The translations under genes and the position numbers were made by a program. The notes under the pieces were generated by a model. The model made no database searches. It had not been told where the DNA came from and saw only the letters and a program-made list of their open reading frames with translations. A DNA stretch of 64,000 nucleotides from positions 1,302,001 through 1,366,000 of the forward strand of contig NZ_JBBOCT010000001.1 of NCBI RefSeq assembly GCF_038002605.1, written 5' to 3'. Of this stretch, positions 1 through 11,194 are shown one piece after another. The DNA comes from Bacillus sp. FSL K6-3431. Its GTDB lineage: Bacteria > Bacillota > Bacilli > Bacillales > Bacillaceae_C. Positions within the stretch are counted from its first letter, which is position 1; each line of letters starts with the position of its first letter.

Positions 1-206
1 TCAACCTCTTTATCAATTGCTTCTAGATCTTCTTCCTCACTAGGTTTTTCAACTTCTTGTTCACCTTCATTTGTTTCTTTGGACTGATTATTAGCAGTAT
101 CTTGTTTTTGATTATCCTCTTCATTTTTATCCACTGAAGTTGGTTGGCTGCCACATGCGGATAAAAGAAAAATAGCAGCTAGCATGATGCTGAATACTTT
201 ATTCAT
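1..206 (-). CDS. Putative lipoprotein, N-terminal part only
   Basis: The gene starts at ATG 204-206 and runs off the left edge, so only 68 residues are visible. A good Shine-Dalgarno (GAGAGGAG) lies just upstream. The protein opens with a hydrophobic signal ending in the lipobox LLSAC (Cys about residue 18), so lipidation and export are expected. The rest is low-complexity and rich in Glu, Asp, Gln, Asn and Lys, as in the linker of many Bacillus lipoproteins. No catalytic domain is visible in the piece present. It lies beyond the pdh terminator and is probably transcribed separately. Function unknown. Confidence 0.75.
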   Translation of the reverse strand, partial: MNKVFSIMLAAIFLLSACGSQPTSVDKNEEDNQKQDTANNQSKETNEGEQEVEKPSEEEDLEAIDKEV

Positions 207-324
207 TTGTTTCTCCTCTCATTTTACTTGAATACTTAATCTCTTTTTCTTTTAAACAGTATATCTTCTATCATTATCGATGTCCAAAAACCACTACAGA
301 AAAAGAGGAAATAGTTCTTTAGTT

Positions 325-588
325 TTATAGAGTAATTTTCCCGATAAAAATGATGTGTAATATCATATTCATCATTTGATATACTGTTAAGCTTAAAATA
401 GTAATCCATATTGTGCGCTTTCGCGTTTTTAAAAGAGCTTTCGCTAGTAAAAAGGCCAAATAAAAGAACACAATAAATAAAATTACTTTTGAAATTGAAT
501 GATCTTTTCTAGATAACCAATCAACTAAAGTAAAGCCACTCCAAATAAACATTTGCAAAATCATTGCGATATATTTTTTTATCAGCAT
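325..588 (-). CDS. Small hypothetical membrane protein, 87 aa
   Basis: An 87-residue ORF with a convincing ribosome binding site (AAGGTGATCC, about 3 bases before the ATG). The protein is strongly hydrophobic, with likely membrane spans around residues 5-23, 35-53 and 60-85, and a basic patch (LLKTRKR) between the last two. I do not recognise the family. It stands alone between the truncated lipoprotein gene and the pdh terminator. The hydrophobic pattern and the RBS argue that it is real. Confidence 0.6.
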   Translation of the reverse strand: MLIKKYIAMILQMFIWSGFTLVDWLSRKDHSISKVILFIVFFYLAFLLAKALLKTRKRTIWITILSLTVYQMMNMILHIIFIGKITL

Positions 589-686
589 AAAGGATCACCT
601 TCATTTTCATAGAAATATACTATTACTGATAATATGCAGGCACTTGAATTGGCAATATAAGTTTATCCGATTTTATTTTCCGAAAA

Positions 687-728
687 CAAAAAAGCACCAT
701 TTCCATTTTTGGAAAAGGTGCTTTTTTG
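687..728. terminator. Bidirectional terminator after pdhD
   Basis: Inverted repeat with arms AAAAAAGCACC / GGTGCTTTTTT and an inner TTTCC/GGAAA extension. It carries an A-run on one side and a T-run on the other, so it can end transcription on either strand. It lies about 115 bases downstream of pdhD and is the obvious end of the pdhABCD transcript. Confidence 0.85.
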
Positions 729-846
729 TCTAGCTACAGGCGCTAAGGGCTCGTAGTCATAAGAGGCAATCCACCAAGTAGGTATAGACCAACCTCCTCG
801 CCGTCTTGTATTATGCTTGTAGCCCTTGAACGAGCGCTTTTCGCTA
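729..846. repeat. Dispersed Bacillaceae hairpin repeat
   Basis: Segment between the pdh terminator and pdhD. Its ends pair (GCGCTAAGGGCT near the left, AGCCCTT then GAGCGC near the right), and it contains GTAGTCATAAGA and TATTATGCTTGTAG blocks. From memory this resembles short non-coding repeats found in many copies in Bacillus genomes that begin near TCTAGCT and end in GCGCTTTT. It overlaps the last bases of pdhD. Family assignment is from memory only. Confidence 0.5.
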
Positions 847-2253
847 TTTTACAATATGAATTGGTGTGCCCAAAGCAACTTCCGCTGCTTCCATTGTAAT
901 TTCACCAAGCGTAGGATGTGCATGAATAGTCATTGCAATATCCTCCACAGTCATGCCAGCTTCAATCGCTAATCCAAGCTCAGAAATCATATCTGAAGCA
1001 CTAGCACCAGCAATTTGTGCACCTACAACAAGACCGTCTTCCTTGCGCGTTACAAGCTTAACAAATCCATCTGTATTATTTAGCGCTAATGCACGACCGT
1101 TTGCAGCAAATGGGAATTTAGATGCATTAACTTCTAATCCCTCATCTTTTGCTTGCTTTTCAGTATAGCCGACTGTTGCAAGTTCTGGCTCAGAGAAAAC
1201 TACTGCTGGAATTGCTAGATAATCCACTTCTGAAGTTTGTCCAGAAATTACTTCTGCAGCAATTTTTCCTTCATAAGATGCTTTATGCGCCAATGGAGGT
1301 CCTGGTACAATATCGCCGATCGCAAAAATGTTTTTCACGTTCGTTCTGCATTGTGCATCCACTTCAATGACACCACGGTCTGTCATTTTAACCCCTACTT
1401 GCTCTAAGCCGAGCTCATCTGTATTCGGTTTACGTCCAACCGTAACAAGCACGTAATCCGCTTCTACTGTTTTCTCTTCACCTTTAGCTTCGTAAGTAAC
1501 GATGACACCATTTTCCGTTTCTTTCACACCTTTAGCCATTGCTTTTGTTACGATTTCAGTGCCTTTCTTTTTCAAGTTACGTTTAACAAGTGCGGTCATT
1601 TGTTTTTCAAAACCGCCAAGAATATCATCCGTACCTTCAAGAATTGTTACTTGTGAACCGAGGTTTGCATATGCAGTTCCAAGTTCAGTACCAACATATC
1701 CGCCACCGATGACAACAAGTTTCCCAGGGATTTCATCCAAGTTTAACGCACCAGTTGAATCGAGCACTCGTTTTGAATACTTGAAGCTTGGAAGTTCAAT
1801 TGGTCGTGAGCCTGTAGCAATAATAGCATTTTTAAAAGTATACGTCTGCGATGAGTTTTCATCCATAACCTTAAGGCTGTTTTCATCAACAAAGTATGCT
1901 TCTCCTTGAACGATGTCAACTTTATTCCCTTTTAATAAACCTTCCACTCCACCAGTTAGCTTCTTTACAACTCCAGCTTTCCATTCTTGCACTTTCGAAA
2001 AGTCTACAGTTACTTTTTCAGCTGTAATTCCCATATCGTCTGAATGTAGTGCTGAATCATAGCGATGTGAGGCAGAAATTAAAGCTTTAGAAGGTATACA
2101 GCCTACATTCAAGCAGACTCCACCAAGCGTTCCTTTTTCAATGATCGTTACTTTTTGACCAAGTTGTGCAGCGCGAATTGCCGCTACATATCCACCTGGA
2201 CCCGCACCAATGACAATTGTATCTGTTTCAATCGGGAAATCTCCTACTACCAT
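844..2253 (-). CDS. pdhD: Dihydrolipoyl dehydrogenase (E3) of pyruvate dehydrogenase
   Basis: 469-residue FAD disulfide oxidoreductase that reoxidises the dihydrolipoyl groups of E2 with NAD+. An N-terminal FAD motif GAGPGG (16-21) is followed by the redox disulfide GGVCLNVGC (Cys47/Cys52). A second dinucleotide motif [10 protein letters not shown] and the C-terminal catalytic pair in HPTLGE (His446, Glu451) are also present. Length matches Bacillus PdhD. It is the last gene of pdhABCD, three bases after pdhC, with GGAGG lying inside the end of pdhC. The E3 may also serve other 2-oxoacid complexes. Confidence 0.97.
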   Translation of the reverse strand: MVVGDFPIETDTIVIGAGPGGYVAAIRAAQLGQKVTIIEKGTLGGVCLNVGCIPSKALISASHRYDSALHSDDMGITAEKVTVDFSKVQEWKAGVVKKLTGGVEGLLKGNKVDIVQGEAYFVDENSLKVMDENSSQTYTFKNAIIATGSRPIELPSFKYSKRVLDSTGALNLDEIPGKLVVIGGGYVGTELGTAYANLGSQVTILEGTDDILGGFEKQMTALVKRNLKKKGTEIVTKAMAKGVKETENGVIVTYEAKGEEKTVEADYVLVTVGRKPNTDELGLEQVGVKMTDRGVIEVDAQCRTNVKNIFAIGDIVPGPPLAHKASYEGKIAAEVISGQTSEVDYLAIPAVVFSEPELATVGYTEKQAKDEGLEVNASKFPFAANGRALALNNTDGFVKLVTRKEDGLVVGAQIAGASASDMISELGLAIEAGMTVEDIAMTIHAHPTLGEITMEAAEVALGTPIHIVK

Positions 2254-2256
2254 GTT

Positions 2257-3585
2257 TTACGCCTCCATTAATAATAGTTCAGGGTCATTCAACAGTCGCT
2301 TAATTTGGTTTAGCGCCATTTGAGCACTTGCACCATCGATAGCACGGTGGTCAAAGCTCAATGATAATGCTAACACAGGAGCAGCTACAATTTCACCATT
2401 TTTTACTACAGGTTTTTCTGCAATTCGTCCAACACCCAAGATAGCAACTTCCGGATGGTTAATTACAGGAGTAAACCATTGTCCACCTGCTGAGCCAATA
2501 TTTGAAATCGTGCATGAAGCACCTTTCATTTCGTTTGGTGCAAGCTTACCGTCACGTGCTTTGGCGCCAAGTTCATTAATTTCCTGTGAAATTGCGAATA
2601 CAGATTTTGTATCTGCGCGTTTTACAACAGGTACTAATAAGCCTTTTTCTGTATCTGCAGCAATTCCAATATTATAATAATGCTTTTGAACAATTTCACC
2701 AGCATCATCATCAATGGAAGTGTTAAGGATTGGGAATTCACGTAACGCACTTACAAGTGCCTTCACAATATACGGAAGGAATGTCAGTTTAATATCCTTT
2801 TGTGCTGCAATTTCTTTAAACTTTTTACGATGTGCAACAAGTGCAGACACTTCTATTTCGTCCATAAGCGTGACATGCGGAGCTGTATGTTTCGAATTCA
2901 CCATTGCTTTTGCAATTGCTTTACGAATACCACTCATTTTTTCACGCGTTTCTGGATATTCACCTTCAGGAACAACAGATGCAGCAACTTTTGATTCTGT
3001 CGCTTTTTCAGCTGTTGCTGTTTGCACCGTTTCTTCTTGTGTAGCTTGGCCACCGCTTAAGAAAGCATCAATATCATCTCTTAGAATGCGACCATTTTTA
3101 CCTGAACCTGATACACTGCGAATATTCACACCTTTTTCACGCGCGTATTTTCTAACAGATGGCATAGCAACGATCAATTTATTCGAATCAACGTCATTAG
3201 TTTCAGCTGATTGAACTCCAGCTCCTGTTGCTTCAGCCTGAACTTCTTGTTTAACTTCTTCTTTTTTTATGTCTTGACCTGCTTCAGCAGTTGATTGGAC
3301 ATTCGCTTCTGTTTCAGCATCGTCTTCACCTTTGAGATGCTCATAACCTGGTGCATCGAATGTAATAAGCACATCACCAACTGTAGCGGTAGTTCCTTCT
3401 TCCACATGAACTTTTTCAACCGTACCAGCTACTGGAGACGGTAGTTCAACAACAGCTTTGTCGTTTTGTACCTCACAAAGAATGTCGTCCTCTTCTATCT
3501 TGTCACCTGGTTTAATAAACCATTTGACAATGTCACCTTCATGAATTCCTTCACCGATATCCGGCATTTTAAATTGAAATGACAA
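2257..3585 (-). CDS. pdhC: Dihydrolipoamide acetyltransferase (E2) of pyruvate dehydrogenase
   Basis: 442-residue core of the pyruvate dehydrogenase complex, transferring acetyl groups to CoA. It has a single lipoyl domain (lipoyl-Lys43 in QNDKAVVE), an acidic/Ala-rich linker, a peripheral-subunit-binding domain around 140-175, a second linker, and a catalytic domain with [10 protein letters not shown] (His413). The start codon is TTG, preceded by GGAGGGTGA at good spacing. It aligns by eye with the B. subtilis start. The gap from pdhB is about 50 bases, the largest in the operon. Confidence 0.97.
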   Translation of the reverse strand: MSFQFKMPDIGEGIHEGDIVKWFIKPGDKIEEDDILCEVQNDKAVVELPSPVAGTVEKVHVEEGTTATVGDVLITFDAPGYEHLKGEDDAETEANVQSTAEAGQDIKKEEVKQEVQAEATGAGVQSAETNDVDSNKLIVAMPSVRKYAREKGVNIRSVSGSGKNGRILRDDIDAFLSGGQATQEETVQTATAEKATESKVAASVVPEGEYPETREKMSGIRKAIAKAMVNSKHTAPHVTLMDEIEVSALVAHRKKFKEIAAQKDIKLTFLPYIVKALVSALREFPILNTSIDDDAGEIVQKHYYNIGIAADTEKGLLVPVVKRADTKSVFAISQEINELGAKARDGKLAPNEMKGASCTISNIGSAGGQWFTPVINHPEVAILGVGRIAEKPVVKNGEIVAAPVLALSLSFDHRAIDGASAQMALNQIKRLLNDPELLLMEA

Positions 3586-3634
3586 AATTATTCACCCTCC
3601 TGAAACAATTTTTATTACTTTTTATTGTGATGAA

Positions 3635-4612
3635 TTAAAATTCAAGAACCTTCTTCGCCGTTACCATAATATCTTTATGGTTTGGTAGCCATACTGGTTC
3701 TGCTTGAGCAAACGGATAAACAGTATCAGGAGCAGTTACTCTTAATACCGGAGCTTCTAAACTAAGGATTGCACGATCATTGATTTCAGCTACAACATTC
3801 GCAGCAATACCTGCTTGTTTTTGAGCTTCTTGAACAACAATTGCACGATTTGTTTTTTCAACAGATGCGATAATTGTTTCAATGTCTATTGGGCTAATTG
3901 TACGTAGATCAATAACTTCTACCGAATGTCCTTCTTTTTCTAGCTCTTCCGCAGCTTTAATAGATTCATGTACCATTGCACCATAAGAGATGATCGTCAA
4001 GTCAGTTCCTTCTCTTTTCACATCCGCTTTTCCAAGTGGAATTGTATATTCTTCTTCAGGAACTTCCTGTCTGAATGAACGATACAACTTCATATGCTCA
4101 AGGAAAATAACCGGATCATTGTCGCGAATCGCTGAGATTAGTAATCCTTTCGCTTCATATGGAGTTGACGGAATTACTACTTTCAAACCAGGTGACTGAG
4201 CCATTAATCCTTCAAGGCTATCTGCATGCATTTCAGGCGTGAAAACTCCACCACCAAATGGTGCACGAATTGTTATTGGAGCATTCATTGTGCCGCCTGT
4301 ACGGGATCTCCAGCGAGCCATTTGTCCACTGACAGAATCCATTACTTCAAATATAAAGCCAAAGAATTGGATTTCTGGAACAGGACGAAACCCTTGAGTA
4401 GTTAACCCAATGGCAAGACCACCAATACCTGACTCCGCAAGCGGTGTATCAAATACACGATCTTCACCAAACTCTTTTTGTAAACCTTCCGTAGCTCGGA
4501 AAACTCCGCCGTTCGCTCCTACGTCCTCACCGAAAACTAGAACATTTTCATCTTTGCGCAATTCCGTACGAAGCGCATCAGTGATAGCTTGAATCATAGT
4601 CATTTGCGCCAT
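3635..4612 (-). CDS. pdhB: Pyruvate dehydrogenase E1 beta subunit
   Basis: 325-residue beta subunit of the thiamine-pyrophosphate-dependent E1 heterotetramer that decarboxylates pyruvate and acetylates the lipoyl group of E2. It begins [10 protein letters not shown] and contains the conserved FGEDVG and transketolase central-domain blocks. The C-terminal half has the transketolase-C fold sequence ([10 protein letters not shown]...). It starts three bases after the pdhA stop codon, with AAGGAG inside the end of pdhA, indicating translational coupling. Confidence 0.97.
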   Translation of the reverse strand: MAQMTMIQAITDALRTELRKDENVLVFGEDVGANGGVFRATEGLQKEFGEDRVFDTPLAESGIGGLAIGLTTQGFRPVPEIQFFGFIFEVMDSVSGQMARWRSRTGGTMNAPITIRAPFGGGVFTPEMHADSLEGLMAQSPGLKVVIPSTPYEAKGLLISAIRDNDPVIFLEHMKLYRSFRQEVPEEEYTIPLGKADVKREGTDLTIISYGAMVHESIKAAEELEKEGHSVEVIDLRTISPIDIETIIASVEKTNRAIVVQEAQKQAGIAANVVAEINDRAILSLEAPVLRVTAPDTVYPFAQAEPVWLPNHKDIMVTAKKVLEF

Positions 4613-4615
4613 TGC

Positions 4616-5740
<1,125 letters not shown>

Positions 5741-6391
5741 CTATCCTCTCTATTACAATTTATTTACTAACATTATTTTTGATTGCATTTAAAACAAGCA
5801 ATAACAATAATTGTTTAATATAGCAATCAAAGTGCGAACATAAGGGATACTACAATAGGTTTTCCACAATTCGCATGAAGAAAAACAGTAAAACTTTCCT
5901 TTATCCTAATAAAAAATCTGTACTACTGTTTTTATTCATTCATATAACACAAGGAATTATTTTATCACAATCTTAGATTACATGATATATGTGATTGCGT
6001 CAATGCAAAAGCTTAGACTTACGAAATAACTTCTAATTAGTACCTTACGATTTATAAATCTGTACTAATACCCGGATTTATTCTGTACTACAAATAAACA
6101 TTTTTTTACACCCTGTTATACATTAGAAAAGTACGCAGCGTCTACCAACATAAGTATTTAATAGAAAGCATCATTAGCTAATAGTTATAATGGCTGGCTT
6201 ACGGCAGTTCCTAGTATTACGAAATATAAAGGTCGACAAAATGTAAAATGGTTTTTTCGCCCTCTGCAGTATGCCTTCATCTGGACCAGAAACAGAAGCT
6301 TCTTTGAAATTATATTTCTAAAAGACGTATTCTTACATATGTAATGTAAAATACAGACAGTATATAGTAATGATTCTCCTGCCAACTTAAT
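5741..6391. promoter_or_regulatory. Long gene-free pdhA upstream region with repeated motif
   Basis: About 650 bases between pdhA and ykyA without a credible gene; a 66-codon minus-strand reading frame at 6185-6385 has no RBS or recognisable content. The sequence TCTGTACTA occurs three times on the plus strand (5917-5925, 6059-6067, 6082-6090). The second copy overlaps a perfect inverted repeat ATTAGTAC (6036-6043) / GTACTAAT (6062-6069) that encloses the palindrome GATTTATAAATC (6049-6060). I could not pick a convincing sigma-A promoter. The repeats suggest an operator for pdh, but no regulator is identified. Confidence 0.4.
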
Positions 6392-7042
6392 TTATCCTGC
6401 CTTTTCAACCTTTATCCCTGCTTCTTTGTAGAACTTCGCTTTCGCTTTATTAAACTTTTCTGTTTGCTCATTAAATTGACTGTTTGCTTCAAATACATTT
6501 TCATATACTTTGTTGGTAGTTTCAATTTGCGTTTGCAGATCTTCCATTCTTAATTCTTTATCTTTAATCATTTCATAGGTTTTACGGTCTTCGCCAATTC
6601 CTTCTATATATGAGGAGTATAAATTATCATAACTTTCATATCGTTTCTTCATAACATTTTGAAGATTTTCTGCCTCCTTTTTAATATTGTCCTCTTCCAA
6701 ATTAGAAACTTCCTCACTTATTTTGCTAAATGTTTCTTTTGATGCGTCTATCGATTCTTTTTCTTTTTTCAAAAGTGCTTCTCTTTTATCGAGGTTAGCT
6801 AATCCTTCATCTGCCTTTTGAGAAATTTTCTCGAAATCCTTCATACCTAATTCCATTATCTCATCAAAAAGTGCTTTTTCTGCTATTTCGAGCTCTGTCA
6901 ACGGTTTCTGTTGCTGTTCAAAATTGCTTTCTTTCCCTACAGTATCTTCTAAAGTTTGATAAATATTTTCTTCCGGCGCTGAACAGGCTGACATAATCAC
7001 CGCCATAATTAACATACATGTAGTAATGATAATCTTTTTCAT
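6392..7042 (-). CDS. ykyA: YkyA-like lipoprotein, coiled coil
   Basis: About 216 residues. A lipoprotein signal (MKKIIITTC... with lipobox MSAC) is followed by long charged helices likely to form coiled coils, with no enzyme motif. An upstream in-frame extension to 7102 would hide the signal peptide. The start at 7042 (or 7045) has a strong GAGGAGG close upstream. Position between pdhA and def, and the YkyA-like lipoprotein plus coiled-coil architecture, match B. subtilis ykyA, whose function is not well defined. Probably a surface-anchored protein. Confidence 0.85.
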   Translation of the reverse strand: MKKIIITTCMLIMAVIMSACSAPEENIYQTLEDTVGKESNFEQQQKPLTELEIAEKALFDEIMELGMKDFEKISQKADEGLANLDKREALLKKEKESIDASKETFSKISEEVSNLEEDNIKKEAENLQNVMKKRYESYDNLYSSYIEGIGEDRKTYEMIKDKELRMEDLQTQIETTNKVYENVFEANSQFNEQTEKFNKAKAKFYKEAGIKVEKAG

Positions 7043-7306
7043 CATATTCCTCCTCACTATTTCACCCCTTACTATAACGGGATATAGCGTATTTGACAAC
7101 AATCAACAAAACATTTCAAAAATAAGAAGGCAAGGCAGCTATGCCCTGCGGCATCATCAACACTAACATTTCTTTAGGCAGAGATAAAGCAGGCCGACAA
7201 TAAATTTGGTAGCTATTTTTTCGGACTTTTTATTAACTTTTTTACTTTTTGGCAATCATTTGGTACACTATTTTTTATGAAGTGTGCAGAAACAGGAGGA
7301 TCCAAG

Positions 7307-7861
7307 ATGATTCTAATGAAAGATATTATACGAGAAGGTCACGAAACATTAAGGGAAGTTGCAAAGGAAGTTCCACTTCCGCCTTCGCAAGCAGATATAG
7401 ATACATTGAATAAAATGGAGGAATTCTTAATTAATAGCCAAGACGATGAAATAGGGGAAAAATACGGTTTACGTCCTGGTGTTGGGCTTGCTGCTCCACA
7501 AATCAATGTTTCTAAAAGAATGTTTGCAGTTCGAGTTGAAGATGATAATGGAAAAGAATATTATTATGCGTTGATAAACCCAAAAATTGTCAGTCATTCG
7601 GTAGAAAAATCATATTTGACGTCTGGCGAGGGCTGTCTATCTGTTGATCGTGATATACCCGGATATGTTATGCGATATTCAAGAGTAACACTAAAGGGCT
7701 TTGATAAAAATGGGACAGAAGTAAAACTTAGATTACGTGGGTTACCAGCTATTGTTTTCCAACACGAGCTAGATCATTTGAATGGCGTTATGTTTTATGA
7801 TCATATTAACAAACAAGATCCTTTCCATATTCCAGAAAACGCGATACCTATAGAAAGATAA
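7307..7861 (+). CDS. def: Peptide deformylase
   Basis: 184-residue metalloenzyme that removes the formyl group from the initiator Met of nascent proteins. All three motifs are present: GVGLAAPQ (58-65), EGCLS (108-112, metal ligand Cys110) and HELDH (153-157, two His ligands and catalytic Glu). An in-frame start at 7277 exists, but AGGAGGA at 7294-7300 points to ATG 7307, giving the length of the B. subtilis YkrB-type enzyme. It is divergent from ykyA. A weak promoter (TTTACT, 17 bases, TACACT, ending near 7271) may serve it. Confidence 0.96.
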   Translation: MILMKDIIREGHETLREVAKEVPLPPSQADIDTLNKMEEFLINSQDDEIGEKYGLRPGVGLAAPQINVSKRMFAVRVEDDNGKEYYYALINPKIVSHSVEKSYLTSGEGCLSVDRDIPGYVMRYSRVTLKGFDKNGTEVKLRLRGLPAIVFQHELDHLNGVMFYDHINKQDPFHIPENAIPIER

Positions 7862-7862
7862 A

Positions 7863-7894
7863 AATATCCGGGGTATCTTCCCGGATATTTTTAA
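7863..7894. terminator. Terminator between def and ykrA
   Basis: Hairpin with arms AAATATCCGG / CCGGATATTT directly after the def stop, T-rich on both strands. It separates the convergent genes def and ykrA. Confidence 0.8.
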
Positions 7895-7907
7895 TTCAAA
7901 TTCAGAT

Positions 7908-8702
7908 TTATTTTATCGTCTCAAAAGCGCTTGACAATAATCCTACTTCTTTTAATCCATTAACAATACCATCATCATCTACATCAGTTGTTACAAAATC
8001 AGCATACGTTTTGACTATTACATGAGCGTTCCCCATCGCAACCCCAGTTCCGACTGTTTTCAACATTTCAATGTCATTCAATCCATCTCCAAATGCATAC
8101 ACATTTTCCATTTTGAAACCTAATACATCAATCATTTTCTTAATTCCTTCTGCTTTTGAACCGCCTTTTGGGACTACATCTAAAGCCTCTTCATGCCACC
8201 GAATAAAATCAAACCTATCTTCAAAAGCTTCTAAATATGTAGATTCCTCTTGTCTAGCGAATAATAGGGTTTGATATATTTCATTTTTTTCATAAAACTT
8301 TTGATCAAATTCCGGATGTGGCATTTCCAAGCTTTTCATACTATCGGCTATTCGTTGGTCAAATTTTATATTAGCTTTTAAAGTATTTTCATTCATATAG
8401 ACTAAGGATTGATTACGTTTGGTAGATTCCTCAGCTAATTTTTTTAAATCCGTACGCTTAAATGGATTTTTATACAATACTTCATTTCCAGACACCACAT
8501 ATTGCCCATTAAAAGAAACATATGACTTAATATTTAACTCTTTCAATAAATAGGAAAACATGAATGGACCACGACCAGTTGCAATAGCAGTATAAATCCC
8601 ATTCTTTTGTAGAGTAAAAATAGCTTCCTTTGTTGATGCTGGCAAGTTTTTTTGATGATCAAGTAGCGTCCCATCTATATCAAAAAAAACAATTTTCTTC
8701 AT
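7908..8702 (-). CDS. ykrA: HAD-family (Cof-type) phosphatase YkrA
   Basis: 264 residues. HAD motif I is DIDGT (nucleophile Asp8, Asp10), motif II is in ATGRG, and motif IV is FGDGLNDIEML near residue 204. The C2 cap arrangement of the Cof/YkrA group fits the spacing. Such enzymes dephosphorylate sugar phosphates, FMN or similar small molecules; the substrate is not readable from sequence. Its place next to def matches B. subtilis ykrA. Confidence 0.88.
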   Translation of the reverse strand: MKKIVFFDIDGTLLDHQKNLPASTKEAIFTLQKNGIYTAIATGRGPFMFSYLLKELNIKSYVSFNGQYVVSGNEVLYKNPFKRTDLKKLAEESTKRNQSLVYMNENTLKANIKFDQRIADSMKSLEMPHPEFDQKFYEKNEIYQTLLFARQEESTYLEAFEDRFDFIRWHEEALDVVPKGGSKAEGIKKMIDVLGFKMENVYAFGDGLNDIEMLKTVGTGVAMGNAHVIVKTYADFVTTDVDDDGIVNGLKEVGLLSSAFETIK

Positions 8703-8910
8703 TTTTATATCCCCTCGCTTTTCAGTTTCACTATAGCATGCTAACTAGATTCCATGTATGACCAATGATAAAACAGGCCTTTCTGATAAATAGTCTTCTA
8801 ACAGCATATAATATAAACAAAAAATATGCACAAAAAAGAGCATTCCAATACCAAGATGCTTTTACTTTAGTCGCGAATCGGGTAAAATAGAATATAAGGA
8901 GTGATCCACC

Positions 8911-8982
8911 ATGTTAAAGAAGCTACGTAAGAAGCTTTTAAAACAGTGGAATGAATTGCTTAGAAAAAAAACAATTGCCTAA
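8911..8982 (+). CDS. Cationic 23-residue micro-ORF (possible leader peptide)
   Basis: ATG at 8911 with AAGGAGTGATCC upstream encodes MLKKLRKKLLKQWNELLRKK plus TIA, a strongly basic, amphipathic helix-like peptide. A plausible promoter (TTTACT, about 16 bases, TAAAAT) lies just before it. A hairpin with a T-rich tail follows within 20 bases, and then rpoY-rnjA. The near-perfect RBS and tight promoter argue for translation. It could be a leader peptide controlling the downstream operon or a free small protein. I know of no named homologue. Confidence 0.55.
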   Translation: MLKKLRKKLLKQWNELLRKKTIA

Positions 8983-9001
8983 TATCAATTGCTTTCATTC
9001 A

Positions 9002-9040
9002 AGGCCCCTCTGTTACCGGAGGGCTTATTCTTTATTTATG
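9002..9040 (+). terminator. Leader terminator before rpoY-rnjA
   Basis: Stem AAGgCCC.TC / GAGGGCTT (with small bulges) around a TGTTACCG loop, followed by the T-rich run TTATTCTTTATTT. It sits between the 23-codon ORF and rpoY, so it could attenuate transcription into rpoY-rnjA. Confidence 0.55.
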
Positions 9041-9150
9041 TTATTAATTGAAGCGCGTAATATCCGATTAAAAAATAAGATAAAGTTATTCCTTACTATA
9101 AAAAAACAATTATTAAGGTTAACAATCCAAATTAAAAGGAGAGAGTATTG

Positions 9151-9363
9151 ATGATTTTTAAAGTATATTATCAAGAGAATGAAGCAGAAATTCCTGTACG
9201 AGAAAACACAAAGACATTATATCTCGATGCAGAAAACGAACGTGCAGTGCGCCATATTCTGAAAGACCGCCCAATAAACATTGAATATGTGCAATTAATT
9301 GATGGTGCGTATCTAGAATACGAAAAACAATCTGAGTTTTTCACTCTATTGGAGTCTAAGTAA
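9151..9363 (+). CDS. rpoY: RNA polymerase epsilon subunit
   Basis: 70-residue small subunit of Firmicute RNA polymerase (YkzG/RpoY). It begins MIFKVYYQENEAEIPVREN and has the conserved LEYEK segment near the C-terminus. AAAGGAGAGAG upstream supports the ATG at 9151. It ends three bases before rnjA, the standard Bacillales pairing. The subunit binds core polymerase and has been linked to polymerase recycling and protection; its role is not fully settled. Confidence 0.95.
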   Translation: MIFKVYYQENEAEIPVRENTKTLYLDAENERAVRHILKDRPINIEYVQLIDGAYLEYEKQSEFFTLLESK

Positions 9364-9366
9364 ATC

Positions 9367-11034
9367 ATGAAATTCGTAAAAAACGATCAGACAGCAGTTT
9401 TCGCACTTGGCGGTTTGGGCGAAATTGGTAAAAACACATATGGCGTTCAATTTCAGGATGAAATTATTTTAATCGATGCGGGAATAAAGTTTCCAGAAGA
9501 TGAACTACTCGGTATTGATTATGTTATTCCTGATTATACATTTTTAGTTAAAAATGTAGATAATATTAAAGGCTTGGTCGTTACACACGGACACGAAGAC
9601 CATATAGGTGGAATTCCGTACTTATTACGCCAAGTAAATATCCCTATCTACGCAGGAAAATTAGCTTGCGGATTAATTAGAAATAAATTAGAAGAACACG
9701 GTCTATTACGGCAAACTCAATTAATCGAAATTGAAGAGGACGATATTATTAAATTCCGGAAAACTTCTGTATCGTTTTTCCGAACGACCCATAGTATTCC
9801 TGACTCTTATGGAGTAGTAGTAAAAACACCTCCAGGTAATATTGTTCATACTGGTGACTTTAAATTTGATTTTACTCCGGTGGGTGAACCAGCTAACTTA
9901 ACGAAAATGGCCGAGATTGGTAAAGAAGGCGTACTTTGTCTTCTTTCAGATAGTACAAATGCCGAGGTTCCAGATTTTACAATGTCAGAAAGACGCGTTG
10001 GGGATAGTATTGATGATATCTTTCGGAAGGTAGAAGGACGAGTCATTTTTGCAACGTTTGCGTCTAATATTCACAGATTACAACAAGTGATTGAAGCCGC
10101 AGTTATAAACGGAAGAAAAGTTGCAGTTTTTGGTCGAAGTATGGATACAGCAATAGAAATAGGTCAAGATCTAGGGTATATTAATGCACCTAAAGATACA
10201 TTTATTAGCACACAACAGCTTAATCGAATCCCAGCTAATAAAGTAACCATTCTTTGTACTGGAAGTCAGGGAGAACCAATGGCAGCTTTATCAAGAATCG
10301 CCAATGGCACACACCGACAAATACAAATACAACCTGGTGATACTGTTGTCTTTTCATCTTCTCCAATCCCAGGAAATACAATTAGTGTAAATCGTACAAT
10401 AAATTTACTTTACCGCGCAGGTGCGGATGTAATCGCAGGTTCTTTAAATAATATTCATACATCTGGTCACGGTGGCCAACAAGAACAAAAGCTTATGCTA
10501 CGATTAATGAAACCGAAGTTTTTCATGCCGATTCACGGGGAGTTCCGGATGCAAAAAATGCACTCCCAACTCGCTATCGAATGTGATGTCCCTGAAGAAA
10601 ATTGTTTCATTATGGATAACGGTGATGTACTTGCATTAACTAGTAATACAGGAAGTGTTGCCGGAAAAATTCCATCTGGTTCAGTTTATATTGACGGTAA
10701 AGGTATCGGCGATATTGGAAATATTGTTTTAAGAGATCGAAGAATATTGTCTGAAGAAGGACTTGTTATTGTTGTCGTTTCCATTGATATGGACAAGCAT
10801 AAAATCTCTGCTGGGCCCGATATCATTTCTCGTGGCTTTGTTTATATGAGAGAGTCTGGTGACTTGATCCATGAAGCTCAAAAAATGATTGGGAAACATT
10901 TGAATAAAATTATGGATCGCAAAACAACCCAATGGTCTGAGATAAAAAATGAAATTACAGATACATTGACACCATTTCTTTATGAAAAGACAAAACGTAG
11001 ACCAATGATATTACCTATTATTATGGAAGTATGA
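9367..11034 (+). CDS. rnjA: Ribonuclease J1
   Basis: 555-residue metallo-beta-lactamase/beta-CASP ribonuclease with 5'-3' exonuclease and endonuclease activity, central to mRNA turnover and RNA maturation. The Zn motif THGHEDH holds His74, His76, Asp78 and His79. Later ligands sit in TGDFKFD and the beta-CASP blocks ([22 protein letters not shown]). Length matches RNase J1. Co-transcribed with rpoY three bases upstream and closed by a strong terminator. Confidence 0.98.
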   Translation: MKFVKNDQTAVFALGGLGEIGKNTYGVQFQDEIILIDAGIKFPEDELLGIDYVIPDYTFLVKNVDNIKGLVVTHGHEDHIGGIPYLLRQVNIPIYAGKLACGLIRNKLEEHGLLRQTQLIEIEEDDIIKFRKTSVSFFRTTHSIPDSYGVVVKTPPGNIVHTGDFKFDFTPVGEPANLTKMAEIGKEGVLCLLSDSTNAEVPDFTMSERRVGDSIDDIFRKVEGRVIFATFASNIHRLQQVIEAAVINGRKVAVFGRSMDTAIEIGQDLGYINAPKDTFISTQQLNRIPANKVTILCTGSQGEPMAALSRIANGTHRQIQIQPGDTVVFSSSPIPGNTISVNRTINLLYRAGADVIAGSLNNIHTSGHGGQQEQKLMLRLMKPKFFMPIHGEFRMQKMHSQLAIECDVPEENCFIMDNGDVLALTSNTGSVAGKIPSGSVYIDGKGIGDIGNIVLRDRRILSEEGLVIVVVSIDMDKHKISAGPDIISRGFVYMRESGDLIHEAQKMIGKHLNKIMDRKTTQWSEIKNEITDTLTPFLYEKTKRRPMILPIIMEV

Positions 11035-11035
11035 T

Positions 11036-11078
11036 AAAAAAAGGGTAGGATGCTCGTAACAAGCATCCTACCCTTTTT
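11036..11078. terminator. rnjA terminator
   Basis: Perfect 12-bp stem GGGTAGGATGCT / AGCATCCTACCC, loop CGTAACA, flanked by A-run and T-run, starting directly after the rnjA stop codon. Confidence 0.92.
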
Positions 11079-11194
11079 ATCTTGATCTTTTATCTCTAAG
11101 TGAAGTGTAGATGGGATCAAGCAATCACCTGATTCCTTTTGATGGTTCAGCTATGTTGAAACAAGATTAGTAGTAATTTCTTGCTCTATTTTAT

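Noticed and set aside
6185..6385. 66-codon ORF between pdhA and ykyA
   Set aside because: No RBS and no coding character; the region looks non-coding.
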